From Candidatus Peregrinibacteria bacterium UBA1369 (lineage in GTDB: Bacteria > Patescibacteriota > Gracilibacteria > UBA1369): a DNA stretch of 5,754 nucleotides. Under the pieces are notes generated by a model, which ran no database searches, was not told the origin of the DNA, and saw only the letters and a list, made by a program, of their open reading frames with translations. The translations under genes were made by a program, and so were the position numbers. Each line of letters starts with the position of its first letter. Positions within the stretch are counted from its first letter, which is position 1. Below, piece after piece: positions 1 to 5,754 of this stretch. The stretch is taken from the NCBI GenBank assembly GCA_002305925.1, contig DBRL01000013.1:935-6688 (forward strand), written 5' to 3'.

Positions 1-1476
1 CAGCGAAATCAAAAAGGTGTTCACGCCCACCGACTTGCCCGAGCCGGTGGCACCGGCAATCAACAGATGCGGCATGGTGGTCAGATCGGCCACCATCGGT
101 TTGCCGGCCACGTCGCGACCAAGCGGAAAACGGAGATTGGAACGGATATCATTGTATTCCTTGGATTCCAGCACCTCGCGCAGGTGTACAATGCTGCGAT
201 GCTCGTTGGGCACCTCTATCCCCACCAGGCCTTTGCCGGGAATAGGCGCCTCGATGCGGATGGCCGTGGCCGCCAGGGCCAGGGCAAGGTCATTTTTCAG
301 GGTAGTAATTTTGGAAAGTTTAATCCCCTCGGCCGGTTTCAAAGTGTATTGAATTACTGTCGGGCCAACATGCACCTCATGCATGCTCACCGAGATGCCG
401 AACTGTTCCAGTTTGGCACGGATTTTGCGGGCATTGTCGGCCAACAAATCGTCGTCCAGAGCCACGTCCGGCACGGCCGGCGAGAGCAGATCCAGCGCCG
501 GCGGCTGCCAGTCACGGTCGGCCAGCAGACTGCTGCTGGTCAGGGCCTCGTCGGACTCATTTTTGATGGAAATCTTGCGGGTTTTCATGGTTACGGCGGA
601 CCCGGCTGCAACATTGCCTGCCGCCGCGCCCAAGGAGCCAACATTGAATTCATTTCCGTCCGAACCGCCGGCCCCGTCGTCATACCCGCCACCGACGGCC
701 ATCCCGTCACCGGCGGACTGCGAAATAGCCGCCCGCTTGATGGTGAGGGCCGGCGGTTCCTCTGCCGGTTTGACAAAATCTTCCTCGGACATACGGTCAA
801 TCTTGCGAATTATTTCGGCAGCGTCCATTTCATCATCGTCGGAAATTTCGACACTTTCCTCGGCCCGTCCGCGCCGGCGCACAGTCAAATCATCAATCTG
901 ATTGAGATGGATTTGTGGCAAACTGGGCTTAAGCATTTTCGCGATAGTCAGCAACGACAGCTGAAAAGTCAGTAACACGCCGGTCAACAGTACCACAAAG
1001 AAAACGGCGCTGGCTCCAACCGTACCCATTTTCAGCACTTCCAGAAAGAAGAAATTGGTTACAAAACCGACATAGCCGCCATACTCTCCGGCGCGGGCCA
1101 CACTGTAAATATTGGCAAAGGGCACGGAAAGATGAATTATCGACAGCACGGCAATCATCATCACCACCACCCCCAGAATACGCGAAAGCGGCAGGTTGAT
1201 CTTTTTGGACAGGAAATACATCAGTGAAATCAAAATCAACACGAAAGGAAATCCATAAATCCCCCAACCCAGAATCGGTTTGAGAAAATCCAGCCAGGCC
1301 TGGCCGACAATACCAAAGCTGTTGTTAAGACTGAGAATGGTAAACATTCCCAAACCAAGATAAAAGACCCCATAAATTTCCCGTAAAACCGACTTCGGCA
1401 CATTGAGCGTAATCGGTTTGCTCCGGCGTCTTGCACGGGTGGTGCGCCTGGCCGTCTTTCTTTTCCTTCTCGCCAT
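1..1476 (-). CDS. ftsK: FtsK/SpoIIIE DNA translocase, N-terminal part (runs off the window)
   Basis: Membrane-anchored, ATP-driven double-stranded DNA pump that moves chromosomes through the closing division septum. Read on the minus strand from ATG at 1476, the frame is open for 492 codons to base 1, so the gene continues beyond the window. Residues 1-20 are very basic. Four hydrophobic segments follow at about 33-50, 67-90, 97-118 and 148-178, matching the usual four-helix FtsK anchor. Residues 182-340 form a linker, acidic at 206-240 and Gly/Ala-rich at 255-295. The alpha domain starts near 342, with GPTVIQYTLKP (371-381) and PIPGKGLVGIEVPN (411-424). Walker A is GATGSGKS at 475-482 with Lys481. 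Walker B, the rest of the motor and the DNA-reading gamma domain would lie to the left. No Shine-Dalgarno precedes the ATG. It is transcribed divergently from the acetate operon. Family assignment is secure; exact start is likely because the basic tail and first helix follow it directly. Confidence 0.96.
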   Translation of the reverse strand, partial: MARRKRKTARRTTRARRRSKPITLNVPKSVLREIYGVFYLGLGMFTILSLNNSFGIVGQAWLDFLKPILGWGIYGFPFVLILISLMYFLSKKINLPLSRILGVVVMMIAVLSIIHLSVPFANIYSVARAGEYGGYVGFVTNFFFLEVLKMGTVGASAVFFVVLLTGVLLTFQLSLLTIAKMLKPSLPQIHLNQIDDLTVRRRGRAEESVEISDDDEMDAAEIIRKIDRMSEEDFVKPAEEPPALTIKRAAISQSAGDGMAVGGGYDDGAGGSDGNEFNVGSLGAAAGNVAAGSAVTMKTRKISIKNESDEALTSSSLLADRDWQPPALDLLSPAVPDVALDDDLLADNARKIRAKLEQFGISVSMHEVHVGPTVIQYTLKPAEGIKLSKITTLKNDLALALAATAIRIEAPIPGKGLVGIEVPNEHRSIVHLREVLESKEYNDIRSNLRFPLGRDVAGKPMVADLTTMPHLLIAGATGSGKSVGVNTFLISL

Positions 1477-1477
1477 A

Positions 1478-1507
1478 CTAAAAAACGTGTTTATTTTGCT
1501 GCATCAT
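1478..1507 (-). other. Possible tiny upstream ORF ahead of ftsK
   Basis: Nine codons from ATG at 1507 (a second ATG follows at once) encode MMQQNKHVF and end in TAG at 1480-1478, one base before the ftsK ATG. The ATG lies about 8 bases beyond the predicted -10 box, so the transcript could be almost leaderless here. Since ftsK has no Shine-Dalgarno, ribosomes ending on this ORF could reinitiate on ftsK. A chance arrangement is equally possible, as the stretch is AT-rich and very short. Confidence 0.15.
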
Positions 1508-1515
1508 GCGAACAG

Positions 1516-1544
1516 AGTATAAACAAATTCTGGTCTAACGGCAA
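1516..1544 (-). promoter_or_regulatory. Predicted sigma70-type promoter for ftsK
   Basis: On the minus strand a -35-like TTGCCG (1544-1539, 4 of 6 consensus bases) is followed after exactly 17 bases by a -10 box TATACT (1521-1516, 5 of 6). The predicted start of transcription is near 1509, giving a leader of roughly 33 bases before the ftsK ATG. Spacing and -10 quality make this the best promoter in the intergenic region. Confidence 0.5.
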
Positions 1545-1559
1545 ATATTCTGCTATATT
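1531..1559 (+). promoter_or_regulatory. Predicted extended -10 promoter for the plus-strand operon
   Basis: TGC directly before TATATT (1551-1559) forms an extended -10 element facing the zinc-ribbon/pta/ackA genes. At the 17-base spacing the -35 position reads TGGTCT (1531-1536), which is poor, but extended -10 promoters tolerate this. Transcription would start near 1566, giving a leader of about 114 bases to the ATG at 1680. The element overlaps the -35 region of the opposing ftsK promoter. Confidence 0.35.
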
Positions 1560-1560
1560 C
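1545..1560. repeat. Short direct repeat ATATTC-N4-ATATTC between the divergent promoters
   Basis: ATATTC occurs at 1545-1550 and again at 1555-1560, a period of 10 bases, close to one helical turn. The second copy covers the predicted plus-strand -10 box and the first sits just beside the ftsK -35 box. This geometry would suit a regulator touching one DNA face, but in an AT-rich promoter region it could be chance. Confidence 0.25.
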
Positions 1561-1679
1561 GGCACAGCACAATTGTCAGCCATCCGGTTCCGACTTAACG
1601 CAAAGAGAGGGCAAGGTAAAAAGACTTGCCGAAGCAACCGGATCAAGGCACAATTATAGACGCATTAAAGAGTACACAC

Positions 1680-2063
1680 ATGAATTTCAGCGAATTGTCA
1701 CAAATAGTGAAATACCTAAAAAAGACCCTGCCCTGCAATCATTGCCAGAGCAGTTACGACCCTCAGGACATCGAAGTGCTTTCAACCTTCGACGAACAGG
1801 GGCTGTTCAGTCTCAATTGCCCCAAATGCCAAAACCAGCTACTGGTGCATATCACCATCAACGACGGCGAAACCTCCATTCAGGAAAGTGCCAGCCCGGA
1901 GAATCCTCAAACCCGCAGACATCGCCCCGTCAAAGCCAAAGGAGAAAACAATCATCATGCTATCAGCAGCCAGATCATCTCAAGTAACGACGTCATTGAC
2001 ATGCATTGTTTCCTGGGAGAATTCAACGGAGACTTCAAACAACTTTTCTCGGGCAGAAAATAA
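1680..2063 (+). CDS. Small zinc-ribbon protein of unknown function
   Basis: A 127-residue soluble protein with two CxxC pairs, CNHC at 19-22 and CPKC at 47-50. Their 24-residue spacing fits a single four-cysteine zinc ribbon. An amphipathic stretch (residues 3-16) precedes it, and a polar, probably disordered linker (about 61-100) leads to a C-terminal segment SSNDVIDMHCFLGEFNGDFK (101-120) whose aromatic/acidic pattern looks conserved rather than random. From memory, similar small proteins occur in Patescibacteria genomes; this is not verified. Function is unknown; nucleic-acid or protein binding is only a guess. The ATG at 1680 is chosen because the structured part begins there. A TTG at 1626 in the same frame, with AAGG nine bases upstream, would add 18 residues and cannot be excluded. 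It is the first gene of the plus-strand run, 11 bases before the lipoprotein gene. Confidence 0.82.
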   Translation: MNFSELSQIVKYLKKTLPCNHCQSSYDPQDIEVLSTFDEQGLFSLNCPKCQNQLLVHITINDGETSIQESASPENPQTRRHRPVKAKGENNHHAISSQIISSNDVIDMHCFLGEFNGDFKQLFSGRK

Positions 2064-2074
2064 CCCAACCAAAG

Positions 2075-2416
2075 ATGAAAAAAACGCGCCTCCCGGCCAT
2101 GGTACTGCCGGCAATAGTACTGACAGGCTTACTCACCGGCTGCCAATGGCTTCAGGAAAGCGCGCGGGAGGTTCGCTCCACCTTTGACCAGACCGTCGAA
2201 AACACCAGGGAAAAAGCCGGTCAAATTCAACAGACCATCGACGCACAGGTTGACAACGTCACCGGTACCGTCAAAGAAATCAAGCAGAAGGTAGACGAAA
2301 CCAAAGCCGCCGTCGACACAAAGATGCAACAGCTCGACGAAGCCGGACAAAAAATCGACCAGGCCAAACAGGCCATCGGAGACGCCAACCAGGCCATACA
2401 GGATCTGACCAGATAA
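2075..2416 (+). CDS. Small coiled-coil lipoprotein
   Basis: A 113-residue predicted membrane-tethered lipoprotein. A basic start (MKKTR) and a hydrophobic segment (residues 6-21) lead to the lipobox LTGC at 20-23, so Cys23 should be lipidated and become the mature N-terminus. The rest is one long charged helix rich in Gln, Lys, Asp and Ala. From about residue 55 it has unbroken seven-residue spacing: V59, V66, V73, V80, L87, I94, I101 and I108 at one core position, and I55, V62, I69, T76, K83, A90, A97, A104 and L111 at the other. It has no enzyme motif. A structural, spacer or oligomerisation role at the cell surface is inferred from this form alone. An in-frame ATG at 2006 would put 23 polar residues before the signal peptide, so 2075 is preferred. 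There is no Shine-Dalgarno. It lies 11 bases after the zinc-ribbon gene and 21 before pta. Confidence 0.85.
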   Translation: MKKTRLPAMVLPAIVLTGLLTGCQWLQESAREVRSTFDQTVENTREKAGQIQQTIDAQVDNVTGTVKEIKQKVDETKAAVDTKMQQLDEAGQKIDQAKQAIGDANQAIQDLTR

Positions 2417-2437
2417 TATTTTGCCCGACCAAGTTCA

Positions 2438-3514
2438 ATGGCTGACCTCATCAATTCACTTTTCAACAAAGCCCGACGACGGCAAAAAAAAATTCTCTTT
2501 CCCGAGACCGACGACCAGCGCGTACTTCAGGCTTTGGTGGAAATTATCAACCGTAAACTCTGTCATCCGGTTTTGATTGGCGACAAAAAAACAATTGCCC
2601 GCCGGCTGCGTACACATGGCTTGAAAACAGCACACCAGGACCGGGCGACCGACACCGATGCCAAAGCGCAATGGACAGTCATTTCACCGAACGATGCCCC
2701 ATTGCGCGCGCATCTGGTCAAAAAACTCTGCCGGATCAGAAAAAACAAAGGCATGACGCAGGCCGCGGCCCTTGAGCTGCTCAAACAACGCAACTATTTC
2801 GCCACCACCTGCCTGGCAGCCGGTCTGGCCGACGGGATGGTCAGCGGCGCCGCCACCACCACCGCCGACGTACTTCGTCCAGCCCTGCAAATCATCCGCA
2901 CGCCGCGCGACAAACGTGCCAGCGGCGCCTTTTTGCTGCTTCCCCGGACCAACAATCGCGCCCCGACCCGGCCCGGCCCGCACGCGCTGCCTGACCGTGG
3001 CGGCCTGCGCGGCCCTCTGCTTTTCGCCGACTGTGCCGTCACACCCGATCCGGACGCCCACCAACTGGCTGAAATCGCCGACGACACCACAAAAACCGCC
3101 CGGATGCTCGGCATCACTCCCCATTTGGCCTTTTTGTCATTTTCCAGTCACGGCTCAGCAGAAAAACTCCCCCAGGTTGAAAAAGTACAACAGGCTTATC
3201 GTCAGCTCAAAAAAAGAGTTCCCAGACTTACCTGCGACGGTGAAATTCAGGCCGACGCGGCACTCGACGCCACCGTCGCCCGCCTGAAAGTCCCCGGCTC
3301 GCCTCTGCACGGCCAAGCCAACATACTCATTTTCCCCAATCTCGACGCTGGAAATATCGGCTACAAACTGGTCGAGCGGCTCGCCGGAGCCAAAGCCGTC
3401 GGAACCATTATTCAGGGCCTGAAAAAACCGGTCAATGACCTTTCCCGCGGCTGCAACGCCGAGGACATCGTCAACCTGACAATTATAACGGTTTTACAAA
3501 CCATAGCCAAGTAA
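2438..3514 (+). CDS. pta: Phosphate acetyltransferase
   Basis: Cytoplasmic enzyme that interconverts acetyl-CoA plus phosphate with acetyl phosphate plus CoA. The 358 residues span the whole catalytic PTA domain: KKILFPETDDQRVL (17-30), GLADGMVSGAATTTADVLRP (129-148), LLFADCAVTPDPDA (194-207), LSFSSHGSA (233-241), DGEIQADAALD (267-277), ANILIFPNLDAGNIGYKL (294-311) and KPVNDLSRGCNAEDIV (330-345). Ser336, Arg337 and Asp343 match the active-site Ser-Arg and Asp known from the Methanosarcina enzyme. It lacks the N-terminal regulatory domains of the long enterobacterial form. At 358 residues it exceeds the usual short form of about 330, mostly because of a Pro/Arg/Gly-rich insertion at about 170-193. 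The typical GP before the QGL motif reads GT (322-323). ackA begins 2 bases after its stop, so the two are almost certainly co-translated. There is no Shine-Dalgarno before the ATG. Confidence 0.95.
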   Translation: MADLINSLFNKARRRQKKILFPETDDQRVLQALVEIINRKLCHPVLIGDKKTIARRLRTHGLKTAHQDRATDTDAKAQWTVISPNDAPLRAHLVKKLCRIRKNKGMTQAAALELLKQRNYFATTCLAAGLADGMVSGAATTTADVLRPALQIIRTPRDKRASGAFLLLPRTNNRAPTRPGPHALPDRGGLRGPLLFADCAVTPDPDAHQLAEIADDTTKTARMLGITPHLAFLSFSSHGSAEKLPQVEKVQQAYRQLKKRVPRLTCDGEIQADAALDATVARLKVPGSPLHGQANILIFPNLDAGNIGYKLVERLAGAKAVGTIIQGLKKPVNDLSRGCNAEDIVNLTIITVLQTIAK

Positions 3515-3516
3515 AC

Positions 3517-4731
3517 ATGTCAATCCTGGTCATCAATTCGGGCTCCTCATCAATCAAATTTCGTCTCTTTCGACAACAGGGCAAAACCATGCAGCTTCTG
3601 GCCAACGGTATGGCGGACGCCATCGGCCTGTCCAACTCCCGCCTAATCCTGGAAAACGAGCGAATCTATGTCAATCAGGAAACACCGCTGGCCAATCACA
3701 CCGCTGCTTTGCAGCGCATTTTTCAGGCCCTGCGCGGAGCCCATATCCTGGCTGAAAAAAACGACTTACACCTGATCGGACACCGCGTCGTGCATGGCGG
3801 AGAAAAGTACAATCAACCCACTATTGTAACTCCAGCCGTTCTGCGTGACCTGAAAAAGGCGGTTCCCCTGGCGCCACTGCACAATCCAGCCAATATCACC
3901 TGCATTGAAGCCGCAGCGAAAATATTTTCCGGGTTGCCACAAGTGGCGGTCTTCGACACGGCCTTCCACCAGACCATGCCCGAAACCGCATATCTTTATG
4001 CCCTGCCCCTGGAAGCCTACCGGGAACACGGCCTGCGCCGCTACGGCTTTCACGGGATCAACCACCAATACGTCTATGAAGAAGCCGTCGAAATGTTACG
4101 CGCAAAAAAGAAAAAATTCGGACGCGTCATTACCATTCACCTGGGCAACGGCTGTTCGATGACCGCTATCAAAAACGGCCGTTCAGTGGAAAATAGCATG
4201 GGCTATACTCCCCTGGAGGGACTGGTCATGGGCACCAGAAGCGGCGATATTGATCCGGCGCTGGTGGAAATAATCGCCCAAAAAATGAGCCTTTCGCTGG
4301 CCGACACCATAGATTACCTCAACCGCCATTCGGGTTTGCTGGGACTGAGCGGATTGAGTTCCGACATGCGCACCATCTGGGCCGCCGCCCGCAAGAAACA
4401 GCCGCGCGCACTCCTGACCATGGATATCTACGCACGCCGCATCGCCAAATATCTCAACGCCTACATCGGCCTGCTGGGCGGCGTCGATGCGATTGTGTTT
4501 ACCGGCGGAATCGGAGAAAACGCCTGGTACATAAGACAACGGGTGCTCGCCTATGTTCGCCATCTCAACATCAAGATCAGCCCCCGCCTCAACCAGGCCA
4601 ACAAGACTTTTTTCCACAGCCCCGCCAGCACTGCAGCCCTGCTGATTATTCCGGCCAATGAGGAACTGGAAATTGCTTTACAGTCGCAAAAAATGCTACG
4701 CTCACTTCCCAAGCACAAACTGAAAGCATAG
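3517..4731 (+). CDS. ackA: Acetate kinase
   Basis: Cytoplasmic kinase that transfers phosphate from acetyl phosphate to ADP, making ATP and acetate, and can run in reverse for acetate activation. At 404 residues it is a normal full-length member of the ASKHA acetokinase family. Visible motifs are VINSGSSSIKF (5-15, with Asn7), GHRVVHGG (88-95, Arg90), PLAPLHNP (117-124, His122), VFDTAFHQTMP (145-155, Asp147), RYGFHGINH (175-183, His179), HLGNGCS (208-214), TPLEGLVMGTRSGDIDP (231-247, Arg241), the ATP-binding FTGGIGEN (328-335) and NEELEIA (381-387). These line up with the catalytic Asn, Arg, His, Asp and Glu residues known from the Methanosarcina enzyme, so it should be active. The start is fixed by the VINSGSSS motif, which normally begins a few residues from the N-terminus. 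It sits 2 bases after pta and 22 before the glycosyltransferase gene. Confidence 0.97.
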   Translation: MSILVINSGSSSIKFRLFRQQGKTMQLLANGMADAIGLSNSRLILENERIYVNQETPLANHTAALQRIFQALRGAHILAEKNDLHLIGHRVVHGGEKYNQPTIVTPAVLRDLKKAVPLAPLHNPANITCIEAAAKIFSGLPQVAVFDTAFHQTMPETAYLYALPLEAYREHGLRRYGFHGINHQYVYEEAVEMLRAKKKKFGRVITIHLGNGCSMTAIKNGRSVENSMGYTPLEGLVMGTRSGDIDPALVEIIAQKMSLSLADTIDYLNRHSGLLGLSGLSSDMRTIWAAARKKQPRALLTMDIYARRIAKYLNAYIGLLGGVDAIVFTGGIGENAWYIRQRVLAYVRHLNIKISPRLNQANKTFFHSPASTAALLIIPANEELEIALQSQKMLRSLPKHKLKA

Positions 4732-4753
4732 AAACAGTCTTTACCATACAACA

Positions 4754-5754
4754 ATGAAACTATATATCAATACCTCGCTATACCGCGAATGCCTGCAGAT
4801 GATTGACCTGATCGACCAGCTGCTGAAAAATCACCAGCGCAGCACAGTACTCTGGCAATTCGACCATGAGCTGGTCAAACTCAGCACCTCACTCGCCCTG
4901 GCCCTGGAAGAGCGTGAAATCGAACAGCTTGATTTCAAACTGTTCACCCTGGACAGCCAAATCACCAAACTGATTCAGCTTGCCAACCTCGCCTATCACC
5001 GCCATGAGATCGATTTAAACGAAAACGAACAGCTGGAAAAACTGCTCAACTCCTTTCTGCAGCGCATTCAGACCTTTCCACAGCGCCGCAAAAACATCCT
5101 CATCCTCAGCTCAATCATGGGGCAGGGACACATGAGCGCGTCAAAAGCGATCAAAGAAGGACTCGAGTTTCTCTACGGCAAGGATTATCACGTCTCCATC
5201 ATCGATTTTTACGAACAGGTGGGACCACTTTTCAACAAAGCCACGGTTAGGGCCTATGAGGGGTCCACCAAACACCTGCCCGCCGCCTATAAGTATTTCT
5301 TTGAGGGAACGGACGCCAAATGGCCAGTACAACTTTTAAACCTGGTTAATTACCCCCTCAACGCCGCCAAACTGGAAAAAATGTTCAAGTCCTACAATCC
5401 CCACCTGGTCATTTCCGCCTATCCGATCTGGGACCTGCTGGCCACCATGATTATCAAAAAATGCGGCCCGATCAAAATGTTCAGTATTGTCACCGACTCG
5501 ATCTCCATCCATAACGCCTGGGTCACCGGCAAACCCGACGCACATCTGGTCGCCAATGTCGAGACAGCCATCTCCATGAAAAAACTCGGCGTCAAGGAAG
5601 ACAAAATCAAGGTACTGGGTTTCCCTGTCAAATTAGCCTTCAATACTCCCGGCGACCGTGACGGTCTGCTGAAAAATTTCGGTCTTGATTCCTCCCGCTA
5701 TACCATTCTGCTGCTCACCACCGCCCAAAAAACCACCGCTACCAACAAAATCAT
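4754..5754 (+). CDS. MGDG-synthase/MurG-like glycosyltransferase, N-terminal part (runs off the window)
   Basis: Probable GT-B-fold, nucleotide-sugar-dependent glycosyltransferase, related to monogalactosyl- and glucosyl-diacylglycerol synthases and to MurG. 333 codons are present without a stop. The Rossmann-type acceptor half starts at NILILSSIMGQGHMSASKAI (114-133), where GQGH with His126 corresponds to the GGGH/GGHxxP loop of the family. FSIVTDSISIHNAW (243-256), DAHLVANVETA (262-272) and KIKVLGFPV (284-292) complete the domain. The C-terminal donor-binding half begins near 316 and is cut off. Two oddities stand out: about 113 extra, mainly helical residues before the domain, and LLLTTAQKTTATNK (319-332) where relatives have a glycine-rich loop. 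Membrane lipid or envelope glycosylation is inferred; acceptor and sugar cannot be read from the sequence. There is no Shine-Dalgarno. It follows ackA by 22 bases with no terminator between, so probably shares its transcript. Confidence 0.88.
   Translation, partial: MKLYINTSLYRECLQMIDLIDQLLKNHQRSTVLWQFDHELVKLSTSLALALEEREIEQLDFKLFTLDSQITKLIQLANLAYHRHEIDLNENEQLEKLLNSFLQRIQTFPQRRKNILILSSIMGQGHMSASKAIKEGLEFLYGKDYHVSIIDFYEQVGPLFNKATVRAYEGSTKHLPAAYKYFFEGTDAKWPVQLLNLVNYPLNAAKLEKMFKSYNPHLVISAYPIWDLLATMIIKKCGPIKMFSIVTDSISIHNAWVTGKPDAHLVANVETAISMKKLGVKEDKIKVLGFPVKLAFNTPGDRDGLLKNFGLDSSRYTILLLTTAQKTTATNKI

Noticed and set aside
67..975. 302-codon open frame on the plus strand
   Set aside because: It lies wholly antisense to ftsK, whose minus-strand frame has clear domain motifs; the predicted protein has no recognisable domain and is a by-product of GC-rich codon use.
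929..1436. Two minus-strand open frames of 66 and 112 codons
   Set aside because: They are in a different frame from ftsK across its membrane segments; the ftsK frame gives the four expected helices and is unbroken from 1476 to 1.
1573..1600. Second plus-strand promoter, TTGTCA followed by TTAACG
   Set aside because: The -35 is fair, but the -10 candidate matches consensus poorly, so the extended -10 at 1551-1559 is preferred.
1626..1679. TTG at 1626 as start of the zinc-ribbon gene
   Set aside because: The 18 added residues show no domain character, the start codon is rare and the ATG at 1680 begins right at the structured part. Not fully excluded because AAGG sits nine bases upstream.
2930..3020. 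Compensated frameshift as explanation of the Pta insertion
   Set aside because: Both alternative frames were read by eye across the region; neither yields Pta-like residues and one meets a stop, so an in-frame insertion fits better.
2684..3124. Long minus-strand frames and a proline-run plus-strand frame (2772-3287) within pta
   Set aside because: All overlap the conserved core of pta in other frames and consist of low-complexity sequence with no family match.
4183..4617. 144-codon minus-strand frame
   Set aside because: Antisense to the catalytic motifs of ackA, with no domain character of its own.
4732..4753. Terminator between ackA and the glycosyltransferase gene
   Set aside because: The 22 bases contain neither an inverted repeat nor a T run.

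Overview
The window holds two divergent transcription units separated by about 200 bases. Leftward on the minus strand is the first 492 codons of an FtsK/SpoIIIE DNA translocase, cut by the window edge just after the Walker A motif. Rightward on the plus strand is a tightly packed run of five genes: a small two-CxxC zinc-ribbon protein, a small coiled-coil lipoprotein, phosphate acetyltransferase (pta), acetate kinase (ackA), and the start of an MGDG-synthase/MurG-type glycosyltransferase that runs off the right edge. Gaps within this run are 11, 21, 2 and 22 bases, which suggests one operon.

The likely source is a bacterium of the Patescibacteria/Candidate Phyla Radiation type (inference, roughly 60% sure). 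The reasons are the wording of the FtsK alpha/beta region, the small zinc-ribbon protein with a conserved-looking acidic/aromatic C-terminus, compact gene packing and the lack of Shine-Dalgarno sequences. All genes read through in the standard code with no in-frame UGA, so there is no sign of the recoded UGA lineages.

Bases 1-1476: ftsK, minus strand, 5' part. Bases 1477-1679: divergent intergenic region with a good minus-strand sigma70-type promoter, a weaker extended -10 plus-strand promoter that overlaps it, and a short direct repeat between them. Bases 1680-2063: zinc-ribbon protein. Bases 2075-2416: lipoprotein. Bases 2438-3514: pta. Bases 3517-4731: ackA. Bases 4754-5754: glycosyltransferase, 5' part.

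Pta and AckA together convert acetyl-CoA to acetate and yield one ATP (reversibly), which is the metabolic core of the window. The two small proteins upstream have no assignable function. The downstream glycosyltransferase probably acts on lipid or envelope substrates and may simply share transcription. No mobile element, CRISPR array, RNA gene or convincing terminator was seen. I found no clear new defence or mobile system. The most distinctive points are the two uncharacterised small genes leading the acetate operon, a Pro/Arg/Gly-rich insertion in Pta, a helical N-terminal extension and a non-canonical nucleotide-binding loop on the glycosyltransferase, and the general absence of ribosome binding sites.
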